This document shows, one piece after another, positions 8,514-18,075 of a DNA stretch of 64,000 nucleotides. The notes beneath the pieces are model-generated. The model saw only the letters and a program-made list of their open reading frames with translations, was not told the origin of the DNA and did not search any database. The position numbers were made by a program, and so were the translations under genes. How positions within the stretch are numbered: position 1 is the stretch's first letter; the number at the start of each line of letters is the position of its first letter. Source of the stretch: Microbacterium tenebrionis (lineage in GTDB: Bacteria > Actinomycetota > Actinomycetes > Actinomycetales > Microbacteriaceae); assembly GCF_903645325.1 (NCBI RefSeq), contig NZ_CAHJXQ010000001.1:558001-622000 (forward strand), in the 5' to 3' direction.

Positions 8514-9650
8514 ATGTCGATCGCATCCGACGGTGACGTCAAGGTCCAGGGCGCGTCGCTGCGCTCCCTGCCGAAGATCTCGCTGCACGACCACCTCGAC
8601 GGCGCCGTACGCCCGGCGACCGTCGTCGAGCTCGCACAGGAGATCGGGCTCGAGCTGCCGCACACTTCGACGGGCTCAGTGAGCGACGGGCGCGCGCTCG
8701 GCGACTGGTTCGGTTCTCAGGCCGACTCCGGGTCGCTGGTGAACTACCTCAAGACGTTCGACCTGACCGTGGGCGTCATGCAGTCGGCCGAGGCGCTCAC
8801 GCGCGTCGCGCGTGAGTTCGTCGAAGACCTCGCCGAGGACGGCGTCATCTACGGCGAGGTGCGCTGGGCGCCCGAACAGCACTTGTCGGGCGGACTCTCG
8901 CTGGATGACGCCGTCGACGCCGTGCAGCAGGGGATCGAAGAGGGGGAGGATGCGGCGGACCGCGATGGTCGGAGCATCCGCGTCGGCCAGATCCTCAGCG
9001 CGATGCGTCAGAACGACCGGGCTCTCGAGATCGCCGAGCTCGCCCTCGACCACCGCGAGGACGGCGTGGTCGGCTTCGACATCGCGGGCCCCGAGGACGG
9101 GTTCCCGGCATCCGATCATCGCGAGGCGTTCGACCTGCTCGCGGCGAACTTCATGCCCGTGACCGTGCACGCCGGAGAGGCGGCGGGTCTCGCGTCGATC
9201 CGCAGCGCGCTGCTCGACGGCCGGGCACTGCGTCTGGGGCACGGTGTGCGCATCGTGTCGGATCTCGAGGTCATGGGCCGCGACGGAGAAGAGGTGCAGG
9301 TCCGCTTCGGCGACCTCGCCCGCTGGGTACGCGACCGCGAGATCCCGCTCGAGCTCTCGCCGTCCTCGAACGTGCACACAGGCGCGATCGAGGCGTGGGG
9401 CGCCGAACTCGCCGACCACCCGTTCGACCTGCTCTACCAGCTCGGGTTCGCCGTCACGGTGAACGTCGACAACCGCACGATGAGCCGCACCTCGCTCACG
9501 CGCGAGCTCGCCCTGCTCGTCGACGCGTTCGGGTACGACCTCGACGACCTGGAGACCTTCCAGTTCAACGCCGCGGCGGCGACGTTCCTGCCCGTCGAGG
9601 AGCGCGAGGAGCTCGTCGAGATGATCGCCGAGGGTTTCCGGCGGGCGTGA
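8514..9650 (+). CDS. add: Adenosine deaminase
   Basis: Deaminates adenosine and deoxyadenosine to inosine and deoxyinosine. The 378-residue protein shows the zinc ligands HDH at 25-27, HAGE with His219 and catalytic Glu222, the GHGVRI motif, and SSNVHTGA near the C-terminal metal site. A short insertion after the conserved ELP (about residue 50) is encoded by a copy of the genome's TTCGACGGGCTCAG repeat at 8664-8690. It reads in frame and adds several residues on a surface loop. The gene follows deoA after a repeat-containing gap and precedes a PfkB kinase by 10 nt. Confidence 0.95.
   Translation: MSIASDGDVKVQGASLRSLPKISLHDHLDGAVRPATVVELAQEIGLELPHTSTGSVSDGRALGDWFGSQADSGSLVNYLKTFDLTVGVMQSAEALTRVAREFVEDLAEDGVIYGEVRWAPEQHLSGGLSLDDAVDAVQQGIEEGEDAADRDGRSIRVGQILSAMRQNDRALEIAELALDHREDGVVGFDIAGPEDGFPASDHREAFDLLAANFMPVTVHAGEAAGLASIRSALLDGRALRLGHGVRIVSDLEVMGRDGEEVQVRFGDLARWVRDREIPLELSPSSNVHTGAIEAWGAELADHPFDLLYQLGFAVTVNVDNRTMSRTSLTRELALLVDAFGYDLDDLETFQFNAAAATFLPVEEREELVEMIAEGFRRA
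8664..8690 (+). repeat. Dispersed TTCGACGGGCTCAG-type repeat inside add
   Basis: This segment matches the repeat family also visible at 39212-39235 and 44902-44946. Here it is fully within coding sequence and in frame. Confidence 0.55.
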
Positions 9651-9660
9651 GGCGTCTGTC

Positions 9661-10515
9661 ATGAGTTCGGCCGTCTTCATCGCGGGCCCCGCGTCGTGGA
9701 ACTCGATCATCGTGCTGGATCGGCTGCCGGAGCCCGAGCCGCACATGCAGTTCGCCCAGGCGAGCTGGGACACGCTCGGGGGAACCAGCGCCGGGAAGGC
9801 CCTGAGCCTCACCGCTCTCGGCGTGCCCGCGACGCTGTACGCCCTCGCGGCCGACGATGACCACGGTTCGCGGGTGCGCTCGGCGCTCGCTTCTGCGGGT
9901 GTCGAGACGGTCTGGGGGCAGACCGAGGCGACCGAGCGCCACGTGAACCTCATGACGGCGGCCGGTGGCCGGGTGTCGCTGTACCTCTCGGCGCCGTCGG
10001 CATCGGCCCTTCCGCCTCCGCGCGAGGTGCGCTCCGCCATGGCGCAAGCCGAGATCGTGGTGCTCGACCTGGCGGAGGAGCCCCGCCGCCTCCTGCCGCT
10101 CGCGGAGGCGGCCGGCCGGCCGGTCTGGGTGGACGTGCACGACTACGACGGCGCCGCCGCGTACCACCGACCGTTCCTCGCCGCCGCGGACGCGGTGTTC
10201 TGCAACGCCGACCGCCTCGCCGACCCCGTGGAGTTCCTGCGCTCGCGCGTCGCCGCCGGCGCATCGCTGGCCGTGTGCACGCTGGGCGCAGAGGGAGCCG
10301 TGGCCGTCGACGAGGCAGAGGAGGTGCACCGCGTGGATGCCGTCCCCGCCGATGTCGTCGACACGAACGGCGCCGGAGACGGGTTCTTCGCCGGCGTGCT
10401 CGCCGCCCGGCTCGCGGGTGCGCCACTCGATCGCGCGCTGCGGGCCGGTGCCGAAGCCGCAGCGGTCGTGCTCGGCAGCAGGCACCTGCATCCGCTGCTC
10501 GACGCCGTCCTCTGA
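9661..10515 (+). CDS. PfkB-family sugar or nucleoside kinase
   Basis: ATP-dependent kinase of the ribokinase/PfkB superfamily, 284 residues. The hallmark C-terminal motif NGAGDG is at 236-241, where Asp240 is the catalytic base; the N-terminal glycine-rich GGTSAGKA motif is near 41-48. It lies 10 nt after add at the end of the nucleoside operon. A substrate such as ribose, deoxyribose or a nucleoside is therefore plausible, but the sequence does not decide between them. It is shorter than most ribokinases. Confidence 0.8.
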   Translation: MSSAVFIAGPASWNSIIVLDRLPEPEPHMQFAQASWDTLGGTSAGKALSLTALGVPATLYALAADDDHGSRVRSALASAGVETVWGQTEATERHVNLMTAAGGRVSLYLSAPSASALPPPREVRSAMAQAEIVVLDLAEEPRRLLPLAEAAGRPVWVDVHDYDGAAAYHRPFLAAADAVFCNADRLADPVEFLRSRVAAGASLAVCTLGAEGAVAVDEAEEVHRVDAVPADVVDTNGAGDGFFAGVLAARLAGAPLDRALRAGAEAAAVVLGSRHLHPLLDAVL

Positions 10516-10520
10516 GCGGC

Positions 10521-10534
10521 GGGCCGGCCGGCCC
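10521..10534. repeat. 14-bp GC palindrome between convergent genes
   Basis: A perfect GGGCCGGCCGGCCC palindrome in the 40-nt gap between the kinase and mtlD stop codons. With no loop it is a poor terminator hairpin; its role is unclear. Confidence 0.35.
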
Positions 10535-10555
10535 ACCCCCTCCGCACGGGGCGGA

Positions 10556-11701
10556 TCAGAGCGCGCGCAACTCCCGCTGACGTGCGGCGAACACCGCGTG
10601 CACGGCGGAGAAGAGCGGATGCCCCGGCTCGAGGCCGGTCACGTCCGCGGTGAGCGCGACGGGGTCGTCCGCACCCAGCCTCCGCTGCAGCTCGACGGAC
10701 TGCTCGTCGGCGGGGTCGTCGAAGGCCGTCGTCGCCGCGATCGCGGCGACGACGGCCGATGTCGGCAGGCCGCGCTCCGCCGCCTGCGCCGCCGGCCCGA
10801 TGAAGCGCTCGTGCCGCGACAGCTTGCGCAGCGGCTGGCGGCCGACGCGCTGCACGGTGTCGACGAGCTCGGGATTGCGGAACCGGTCGAGGATCTTCGC
10901 CCGATAGGCGGCGAGCTCCTCGGGATCAAGCCCGTGGACGGCCGAGAGCATCGCGCTGGTCTCTTCGAGGGCGGCGCTGACACGCGCGGCGATCGACGGG
11001 TCGGCGAGAGCGTCGGAGATCCGCTCGATGCCCGCCTGCGCGCCGAAGTACGCCGTCGCGGCGTGACCGGTGTTGACCGTGAACAGCTTGCGCTCGATGT
11101 ACGGGCCGAGGTCGTCGACGAAGTGCGCGCCGGGGATGCTCGGCAGGTCGCCCTCGAACGGCCCGGACTCGATCGCCCACTCGTAGTACGGCTCGACGGT
11201 GACGTCGATGCCGGCCCCCGCCGGCTGCGCGGGCACGATCCGGTCGACGGCCGTGTTGGCGTAGACGGCGCGTCCCGCCGCCGCGGGGTCGATCTTCTCG
11301 ATCTCGGCGCGCAGCTGATCGGTGGCCCCGATCGCGTTCTCGCACGCCATGACCTTCAGAGGCGGCAGATCGGGGGAGCGGCGGGCGAGGCCCGCTACGA
11401 TCGCCGGGGCGATGAAGCGCAGGACCGTCGGCCCCACGGCGCACGTGACGACATCGGCTGTCGCGACCTCGTCGGCCACGGCATCCGGGTTCTCGGCGCT
11501 GTTGACGGCACGGTACCCGGTGACCACGCGGTCGACCCCGCCGGGCCCCGCCTCGTGGACCGTATACGAGTCCGTGGCGTTGATGGCGTCCACCAGCGGG
11601 CCGGCGACGTCGGAGAAGACGAGCTCGTACCCGCCCTCGTGGAGCAGGAGCCCCACGAAGCCGCGCCCGATGTTGCCGGCGCCGAAGTGGACGGCCTTCA
11701 T
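10556..11701 (-). CDS. mtlD: Mannitol-1-phosphate 5-dehydrogenase
   Basis: Oxidises mannitol-1-phosphate to fructose-6-phosphate with NAD. The 381-residue protein starts with the Rossmann motif FGAGNIGRG (6-14) and carries the long-chain mannitol dehydrogenase features NTAVDRIVP and [15 protein letters not shown]. It is the last gene of the mtl operon. Its ATG overlaps the mtlF stop by 4 nt, so the enzyme is translated with the EIIA that helps produce its substrate. Confidence 0.95.
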   Translation of the reverse strand: MKAVHFGAGNIGRGFVGLLLHEGGYELVFSDVAGPLVDAINATDSYTVHEAGPGGVDRVVTGYRAVNSAENPDAVADEVATADVVTCAVGPTVLRFIAPAIVAGLARRSPDLPPLKVMACENAIGATDQLRAEIEKIDPAAAGRAVYANTAVDRIVPAQPAGAGIDVTVEPYYEWAIESGPFEGDLPSIPGAHFVDDLGPYIERKLFTVNTGHAATAYFGAQAGIERISDALADPSIAARVSAALEETSAMLSAVHGLDPEELAAYRAKILDRFRNPELVDTVQRVGRQPLRKLSRHERFIGPAAQAAERGLPTSAVVAAIAATTAFDDPADEQSVELQRRLGADDPVALTADVTGLEPGHPLFSAVHAVFAARQRELRAL

Positions 11702-12132
11702 GCCTCGTTCACCGCCGACAGGAGGGCGAACAGTTCGTCCGGCGTCTGCGCGGCGTTGAGCTTCGCGACGTCGTCCTCGTCCGAGAACAGGATCGCGATC
11801 TGCGAGAGGATCTCGAGATGCTCGTCTCCGCGACCGGCGATGCCGATCACGAACGTGGCCTGCTCACCCGCCCAGTCCACGCCGCCGTCGTAGCGGACGA
11901 CCGAGAGCCCGGAGGCGAGGATCGCCTCCTTCGTCTCGTTCGTGCCGTGCGGGATGGCGAGGCCGTTGCCCATGAACGTCGACACGGTCTCCTCGCGCTG
12001 ACGCATGGCGTCGACGTACGCGGGGGTCACGGCGCCGGCGGCGACGAGGATGTCGGTCGCCTCCTGCAGCGCTTCCTCCTGCGTCGCAGACCCTGAGTGG
12101 ATGCGGACCTGTCCGATCTCGAGAACGCTCAT
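11698..12132 (-). CDS. mtlF: PTS mannitol-specific EIIA component
   Basis: Phosphotransfer protein that takes phosphate from HPr and gives it to the EIIB domain of MtlA. The 144-residue length is typical of a free EIIA(Mtl). The active histidine is His62 in [10 protein letters not shown]. Starts and stops overlap both neighbours by 4 nt (mtlA upstream, mtlD downstream). In E. coli this domain is fused to MtlA; the split form is usual in Gram-positives. Confidence 0.95.
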   Translation of the reverse strand: MSVLEIGQVRIHSGSATQEEALQEATDILVAAGAVTPAYVDAMRQREETVSTFMGNGLAIPHGTNETKEAILASGLSVVRYDGGVDWAGEQATFVIGIAGRGDEHLEILSQIAILFSDEDDVAKLNAAQTPDELFALLSAVNEA

Positions 12133-13706
12133 TCCGTCTGCTCCTTCTGGGACTTGACCATTTCGACGACCTCTTCATACTGCGGTGCATTCATGAAGTT
12201 GTCGACCGAGACATGGATCGAGTTCGGGGACTTGCCCTTCGCCCGGTCGGTGAGCTGCTGCTGCGTGATCACCAGGTCGGCCGCGCCGTCGAGGTTCGCG
12301 ATGGCGGCATTGGTGACCGTGACGTCCTCGATGCCGGCCTTCTTGAGCTTGTTGCGCAGCACGCTCGCGCCCATCGCGGACGACCCCATGCCGGCATCGC
12401 AGGCGAACACGATGTTCTGGATCGGTGTGGTGGCGACAGCCGTCGCGGCCGGCGCCGACGCACCCGCAGTGGAGCCCGTGCGTGCGGCGAGGTTCGACAG
12501 GTGCTCGGACTTCTTGCCCTTGTTCGCCTCGGTCTGCGCGATCGCGGCAGCGAGCTTGTCGCCGCCGGCTGCCTCGGCCTCGAGGTCGCGTCGACGCGTG
12601 GCGAGCAGGAACGGCATGCAGACCACGAACGTGACGGCAGCGGCCAGGATGACCGACAGGATGACGCCCAGGTGGCTTCCCGGTGCGGTCTGGAACAGCA
12701 CGGCGAAGATCGACCCCGGAGCCGCAGGAGCGACGAGACCGGACTGGAAGATCACGTTGGTGAGCACTCCGGTGGCACCGCCGGCGATGAGGCCGAGGAT
12801 CAGTACGGGCTTGGCGAGGACGTACGGGAAGTACACCTCGTGGATGCCGCCGAGGAACTGGATGACCGCAGCGCCGGGAGCCGTGGCGCGCGCCGCGCCG
12901 ACACCGAACACGGTGATCGCCATGAGCAGGCCCAGGCCCGGGCCGGGGTTGGCCTCGATGAGGAACAGCAGGCTCTTGCCCGTCTGTGCCGACTGATCCG
13001 TTCCGAGCGGAGTGAACACACCGTGGTTGATGGCGTTGTTCAGGAACAGCACCTTCGCCGGCTCGACGATGATGCTCGCCAGGGGGATGAGTCCGGTCTC
13101 GACCAGCCATCCCACGGCGCCGCCGAGGATGTCGGTGAGCCACTTCATCACAGGAGCGAGCCAGAAGAACGCGGCCAGCGATGCGAAGAACGCCACGAAG
13201 CCGGCCGAGAAGTTGTCGACGAGCATCTCGAAGCCGGGCTTGATCTTGCCCTGCCAAGGCTTTTCGACGTACTTCAGGATGAGTGCGGTGAGCGGACCGG
13301 CGATCATCGCGCCGAGGAACATGACCGTGCCCTCCGCGCCGATGATGACGCCGAACGCGGCGACGGCGCCGACCACGCCGCCGCGGTGACCGTGCACCAT
13401 CCGGCCGCCGGTGAAGGCGATCAGAAGCGGGAGCAGGTAGTTGATGATCGGGCCGACCAGACCCGTGTACTGCGTGTCGCCGATCACGCCGCCGCCGAGG
13501 ATCGCGGAGTCGGCCCACCGCCATGCCTCGATCGGGCCGTCGTTGCCGACCCAGCCTTTGTCGATGAACAGGGCGGTGATGATGCCCCAGGCGATGAACG
13601 CTGCGATGTTCGGCATGATCATGCCGGACAGGAACGTGCCGAATCTCTGCACGCGAACGCGGATACCGCCACCGCTGGCGGGGGCGGTCGTTGACGTCGT
13701 CGTCAT
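12129..13706 (-). CDS. mtlA: PTS mannitol transporter EIICB
   Basis: Transports and phosphorylates mannitol. The 525-residue chain has a hydrophobic EIIC domain in its first 350 or so residues, with the segments FLSGMIMPNIAAFIAWGIIT and GGIHEVYFPYVL. A charged linker follows, then a C-terminal EIIB domain with phosphocysteine Cys436 in ACDAGMGSSAMG. No EIIA domain is fused; mtlF next door supplies it. The start ATG overlaps the ptsI stop by 4 nt. Confidence 0.95.
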   Translation of the reverse strand: MTTTSTTAPASGGGIRVRVQRFGTFLSGMIMPNIAAFIAWGIITALFIDKGWVGNDGPIEAWRWADSAILGGGVIGDTQYTGLVGPIINYLLPLLIAFTGGRMVHGHRGGVVGAVAAFGVIIGAEGTVMFLGAMIAGPLTALILKYVEKPWQGKIKPGFEMLVDNFSAGFVAFFASLAAFFWLAPVMKWLTDILGGAVGWLVETGLIPLASIIVEPAKVLFLNNAINHGVFTPLGTDQSAQTGKSLLFLIEANPGPGLGLLMAITVFGVGAARATAPGAAVIQFLGGIHEVYFPYVLAKPVLILGLIAGGATGVLTNVIFQSGLVAPAAPGSIFAVLFQTAPGSHLGVILSVILAAAVTFVVCMPFLLATRRRDLEAEAAGGDKLAAAIAQTEANKGKKSEHLSNLAARTGSTAGASAPAATAVATTPIQNIVFACDAGMGSSAMGASVLRNKLKKAGIEDVTVTNAAIANLDGAADLVITQQQLTDRAKGKSPNSIHVSVDNFMNAPQYEEVVEMVKSQKEQTE

Positions 13707-15386
13707 GATGTCGTCTCTTTCTGGTGTGAGGGTAGGTCCGTGACGGCTTCTGCCACGGCATTGCGTGCACCGGCTGCATCATCTGCACCCAGGGCGATCT
13801 CGGCGAGGCGACGCGCCTCGTCGAGCGTGCGCTCGGAGAGCGCGAGTCTGACGTCCGCCAGGGCGGCGGGGGCCATCGAGAGGCTCGTGACGCCGAGCCC
13901 CACGAGCACCAGCGCGAGCAGCGGGTCGGCAGCGGCCTCGCCGCAGACGCCGACCGGTTTGCTCGTGCGTGCACCGGCTGCACCCACCTCGCCGACCAGC
14001 CGCAGCACCGCAGGGTGCCACGGGTTCTGGAACGAGGCGACGGAGCCGAGCATGCGGTCGGCGGCCATCGTGTACTGGGTGAGGTCGTTCGTGCCGATCG
14101 ACGCGAAGTCCGCGTGGGCGAGGACGCGGTCGGCCAGCAGGGCGCTCGCCGGAACCTCGACCATGACACCGGCGGTCTTCAGGCCGTACTCGCGGGCGAG
14201 GCCGGTGAAGTACTTCGTCTCCTCGACCGTCGTCACCATCGGAGCCATGACCCACAGGTCCGCCTCGGTCTCGGCATCCGCCTCGGCGAGCGCGGTGAGC
14301 TGCTCGCGGAGGATGTCCTCGCTGGCGCGCAGGGATCGGAGCCCCCGAAGGCCGAGCGCGGGGTTCTCCTCGTGCGCGTCGTTGAGGAACGCCAGGGGCT
14401 TGTCGGCGCCGGCGTCCAGCATCCGGACGACCACCTTCTTGCCGGGGAACGCGCTGAGCAGGTCGCGGTAGGACGTACGCTGCTCGGCGACGGTCGGGGC
14501 CTGCGATGCGGAGAGGAACAGGAACTCCGTGCGGAACAGGCCGACGCCCTCCGCGCCGCGCGCGACAGCCTCCGCGGCATCCGCGGGCTTGCCGAGGTTC
14601 GCCAGCAGCGCGATCTTTGTGCCGTCCGCGAGCGCGCCGGGGGAAGGCGGAGCGTCGACGGCCGCGGCTCTGGCGTCGGCACGCGCCTGCGCGCGCTCGA
14701 GCTCCTCGGCCGAGGGATCGGTCGTGACGGTGCCGGCGGCGGCATCGACGATGACCTGCTGTCCGTTCTCCAGCGAGGCCGCGTCCGCAGCGCCGACGAC
14801 CGCGACGATGCCCTTCTCGCGGGCGAGGATCGCCGTGTGCGAGGTGGGGCCGCCGTCGGTCGTGATGAGCGCGAGGACCTGGTCGAGCTTCAGCAGGGCC
14901 GTGTCGGCCGGCGCGAGGTCGCGGGCGACGAGGACGAACGGATGCCCGGGATCGGGGACGCCCGGTGCGTCGACGCCGCGCAGGTGGGCGAGCACGCGCT
15001 GGGCGATGTCATCGAGGTCGGCCGCGCGCTCGCCGAGGTAGCCCCCGACCGCCTCGAGGGTCGCCTTGAACCCGGCGAAGGCGTCGTGCACGGCCCATTC
15101 GGCGGTGCCGCCGTCGTTGATGCGCGCGTCGACCTCGTCCTGCAGGGTCGGGTCCTCGGCGATCATCGCCTGCGCCTCGAGGACCTCCTGCGCCGCGCCG
15201 CCGGCGGTCTCGGCGCGGCTGCAGTTCGGCGGCGACCGCCGCGACGGCCTCGCGTGCCCTGGTGCGCTCGGCGTCGGCGCCCGCCGTACTCGCGGTATTC
15301 TCCGGCGCTGGCAGCGCCTCGGCCATGCGGACCACCGGGCCCTGGGCGACGCCCTGGCCGATGCCGACGCCGCGGATCTCGGTCAT
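13703..15386 (-). CDS. ptsI: PTS Enzyme I, frameshifted
   Basis: Enzyme I transfers phosphate from PEP to HPr. The frame from 15386 encodes the start (MTEIRGVGIGQGVAQGPV) and is lost at about 15215-15226. The other frame carries the rest: the phosphohistidine region GGPTSHTAILAR, the PEP-binding domain with GVGLFRTEFLF, and VCGEAAADP near the end. The offset equals one extra base (or two missing); removing one gives 560 residues, a normal EI length. If real, the frameshift would disable this EI; sequencing error is equally possible. The start shares one base with the ptsH stop, and the stop overlaps mtlA. Confidence 0.85.
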
Positions 15387-15667
15387 CAGGCGGGCTCCTG
15401 GTCGTGGTCGGTCGTCAGGAGCTCCGTCAGCGTGTCGATGACGCCCTCGGCGCCGTCGCCGTCAGCCGTGAGCGTGACGTAGTCGCCGTGCTCGACGGCC
15501 AGCGCGATCACGCCGAGGATGCTGGCGGCATTGACCGGCTTGCCGTCGCCCTTGGCGATCGTGACGGGGATGCCGGAATCCTTCGCAGCCTGCGCGAACA
15601 GCTTCGCGGGGCGGGCGTGCAGCCCGTGGGAGGAGCCGATGCGAACGGTGCGGGAGATCTCGGTCAT
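15386..15667 (-). CDS. ptsH: HPr phosphocarrier protein
   Basis: Carries phosphate from Enzyme I to EIIA proteins. The 93-residue protein has His17 in SSHGLHARPA as the phospho-acceptor. The conserved Ser of NAASILGVIAL, equivalent to Ser46, is present. It lies between the EIIB-like gene and ptsI with overlapping start and stop codons, making the locus a complete mannitol PTS. A second HPr paralogue is encoded at 18076-18339. Confidence 0.94.
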   Translation of the reverse strand: MTEISRTVRIGSSHGLHARPAKLFAQAAKDSGIPVTIAKGDGKPVNAASILGVIALAVEHGDYVTLTADGDGAEGVIDTLTELLTTDHDQEPA

Positions 15668-15984
15668 GATTTTCCTTTCGCGGTGGACGGTGGGGAATCA
15701 GCGAGTGCGGCTTCGACGATCGCGAGCGTTCGGGTGCCGTCGCGGTCGGCGAAGACGTCGTCGGGGAGCACGATCACGGGGCCACGGGTCGCGGCGCGGA
15801 TGCGGTCGACGCGGTCGGCGAGGTGGGGGCCGATGAGCACGAGATCGGCGAATGCCGTGGCGATCGTGCTCTCTGTTCCGGCGGCGGTGTCCCAGTCGCG
15901 ACCGGCCGCGGAGGCGGCCTGCCGCAGCCGCTGGGCGACGAAGGTGCTCGACGCGCCCGCGCCGCACACCACCAGGATCCTCAT
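15664..15984 (-). CDS. Small PTS EIIB-like protein
   Basis: A 106-residue protein of the lactose/cellobiose EIIB fold. It opens with MRILVVCGAGASSTF, where Cys7 after the first strand is the expected phospho-cysteine and GAGASST forms the P-loop-like turn. MtlA already has its own EIIB domain and no matching EIIC is nearby, so this copy may be regulatory, for example a phosphate donor or acceptor for MtlR. The ATG at 15984 is preferred because family members start here; an in-frame GTG at 15993 is an alternative with GAAGGG upstream. It is the first gene of the mtl operon and divergent from mtlR. Confidence 0.8.
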   Translation of the reverse strand: MRILVVCGAGASSTFVAQRLRQAASAAGRDWDTAAGTESTIATAFADLVLIGPHLADRVDRIRAATRGPVIVLPDDVFADRDGTRTLAIVEAALADSPPSTAKGKS

Positions 15985-16128
15985 CGATGCCACCTCACCC
16001 TTCGCACTTCACCGAGGCTTCTCCCATTCTGGGAACGCGCTGAGAGCGCCGCCACCACGTTCCTTTCCGCCCCTGCGGAACGATCGCTTCCGCCCGGAGC
16101 CCGGCGCGGTGCTGGCATCATGGGAGGC
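15985..16128. promoter_or_regulatory. Divergent mtl operon / mtlR promoter region
   Basis: A 144-nt spacer between divergent starts. It holds small inverted repeats GCGC-5-GCGC (16037-16049) and TTCCGC-4-GCGGAA (16065-16080), which are candidate MtlR sites. No clear -35/-10 pair was assigned. Confidence 0.4.
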
Positions 16129-18051
16129 ATGTCGCGACAGCGCCAGGACCGGCTCCTGCAGACCCTGCTCCGGCAGGACCAATGGGCGACCGCCGCGAGC
16201 CTGGCCGACCTGCTCGGGGTGACTCCGCGCAGCGTCCGCTCCTACGTGTCGGCGCTGAACGCCCGGACTCCGCAGGGCGACGCCGTCGAGTCCGGACCGG
16301 CGGGATACCGCGCCGGCCAGGGCGCGCACGAGGCGCTGCGGGTGCGTGGGGACGGCGAGACGGCACCGCGCGATCGCCTGCACGCCCTGGTGCGGCTTCT
16401 GCTGGATGCCTCGGACGGCATCGACGTCTACGAGACGGCCGAGCGCGTGCACGTGAGCGAGGCGACCCTCGAGTCCGACCTCAGCCGCGTCCGCGGGCTG
16501 CTGGACGGCATGGACCTGCGCCTCGAGCGCGACCGAGAGATCGTGCGCCTGCGCGGCGCCGAGGTCGCGCAGCGCCGGCTGCTGAGCCGGCTCGCGCACG
16601 ACGAGATGGATGCCGGATCGTTCCACCCCGAGAGCATCAGGCGCGCTCTGACCGGCACGGCCGTCGCGGCGCATGGAGCCCGGCCGTTCAAAACCGCGCT
16701 GGTGCGCGAGCTGGGGGCGCTCGGCTACTACGTGAACGAACTGGCGATCTCGGACGTCCTGCTGCACATCGCGATCGCAGCCGACCGGGTGGCCGCAGGC
16801 CGCGCGCTGGAGACGCCGGCCAGCGGAGCATGGCAGGAGATCCCGAAGCTGGGTGCCGTCATCCGCGATCTCGCAGCAGAGCACTTCGACGTCGCCCTGG
16901 GCGACGGCGACAGCGCGCACCTGGCGACGCTCGTGCTCACACGGGCGATCGCGCCGGGTCAGGACGCCGCGTCGGATGCCGTGCGCAGCGGCGTGGACCC
17001 CACGATCGAGGCGGCGGTGCGCGCCGAGATCGTCCAGGCCGCCGCGGACTACCAGGTCGACCTCGTCGATGAGAAGTTCATCCTGCGGCTCGCGCTGCAC
17101 GTGCAGAACCTGCTGCGCAGAGCGCAGGAGCAGGCATGGACGCGCAACCCGCTCACCCGTTCGCTGAAGTCGTCGTACCCGATGATCTTCGAGGTCGCCG
17201 TCTCGATCGCGAGCGGCCTGCACGACCGGCTGGGCGCCCCGATCCACGACGACGAGATCGCGTACATCGCCATGCACATCGGCGGTCGCCTCGAGCGCAG
17301 CCGCAAGGCCGAGTCGATCCTCACCGCCACGATCGTCTGCCCCGGCTACTACGAGCTGCACGAGCTGCTGCGCTCGAGCGTCGACCGGTCGCTGGGGACA
17401 TCCGTCGAGGTCACCGGCGTCGTCACGACGGTCGACCCGGACTGGGCGAGCATCGACACCGACCTCGTGCTCACGACGATCGACCCGGGGGAGAGCGGAG
17501 ACCGCTACGTTCGGATCCAGCCGTTCCTCACCGATGCCGACGTGGACCGCGTGACGCAGACCGCCGCCCGCATCCGCCGTGGGCGCCGGCTGAACCGGCT
17601 GCGCGAAGAGCTGTCGCGGTACTTCTCGCCCGAGGCGTATCTGCATCCGCTCCCCGATGAGGGCGAGGAAGCGGTGATCCGGCACCTCGGCGGGATGCTC
17701 GTGGCATCCGGCCTCATCGGCGACGACTACGTCGAGAACACGATCCTCCGGGAGCGCATGTCGTCGACGGCCTTCACCGACGCGCTCGCCGTGCCCCATG
17801 CGCTGCAGATGACCGCCGAGCGCACCGCGATCGCCATCGGCGTCGCCGACGGCTCCGTGGCCTGGGGCGACGGCCGTGTGCAGGTGGTGGCGCTCGCCGC
17901 GTTCAGCGAGACAGATCGCGCGGCGTTCCAGACCGTGTTCGAGCAGCTGGTCGAGGTGTTCAGCGAGCGCGACAGCGTGCAGCGGATCGTCCGCCGGGGC
18001 ACGACGTTCGAGGCGTTCCTCGACGAGCTCGTCGCCGTCATCGACGGCTGA
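16129..18051 (+). CDS. mtlR: MtlR-type PRD-domain transcriptional regulator
   Basis: Activator of mannitol operons controlled by PTS phosphorylation. The 640-residue protein has an N-terminal helix-turn-helix (1-60, with SLADLLGVTPRSVRSYVSAL), a second winged-helix region (about 80-140), two PRDs (about 180-400), an EIIB(Gat)-like domain with ATIVCPGYYE near 402, and a C-terminal EIIA(Mtl/Fru)-like domain with His557 in AVPHAL. The start is uncertain: ATG 16129 has GGGAGG only one base upstream and ATG 16120 is also in frame. Divergent position next to the mtl operon makes it the likely local regulator. Confidence 0.9.
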   Translation: MSRQRQDRLLQTLLRQDQWATAASLADLLGVTPRSVRSYVSALNARTPQGDAVESGPAGYRAGQGAHEALRVRGDGETAPRDRLHALVRLLLDASDGIDVYETAERVHVSEATLESDLSRVRGLLDGMDLRLERDREIVRLRGAEVAQRRLLSRLAHDEMDAGSFHPESIRRALTGTAVAAHGARPFKTALVRELGALGYYVNELAISDVLLHIAIAADRVAAGRALETPASGAWQEIPKLGAVIRDLAAEHFDVALGDGDSAHLATLVLTRAIAPGQDAASDAVRSGVDPTIEAAVRAEIVQAAADYQVDLVDEKFILRLALHVQNLLRRAQEQAWTRNPLTRSLKSSYPMIFEVAVSIASGLHDRLGAPIHDDEIAYIAMHIGGRLERSRKAESILTATIVCPGYYELHELLRSSVDRSLGTSVEVTGVVTTVDPDWASIDTDLVLTTIDPGESGDRYVRIQPFLTDADVDRVTQTAARIRRGRRLNRLREELSRYFSPEAYLHPLPDEGEEAVIRHLGGMLVASGLIGDDYVENTILRERMSSTAFTDALAVPHALQMTAERTAIAIGVADGSVAWGDGRVQVVALAAFSETDRAAFQTVFEQLVEVFSERDSVQRIVRRGTTFEAFLDELVAVIDG

Positions 18052-18075
18052 GGCCGTCGTTTTCCCCGCGACGGC

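Noticed and set aside
10521-10534. A terminator between the kinase and mtlD
   Set aside because: The 14-bp palindrome has no loop and no T-tract, so a stable hairpin is doubtful. It was kept only as a repeat.
15823-16119. An upstream start of mtlR within the EIIB-like gene
   Set aside because: The sequence is not conserved in PRD regulators and overlaps the divergent gene. The helix-turn-helix begins right after 16129.
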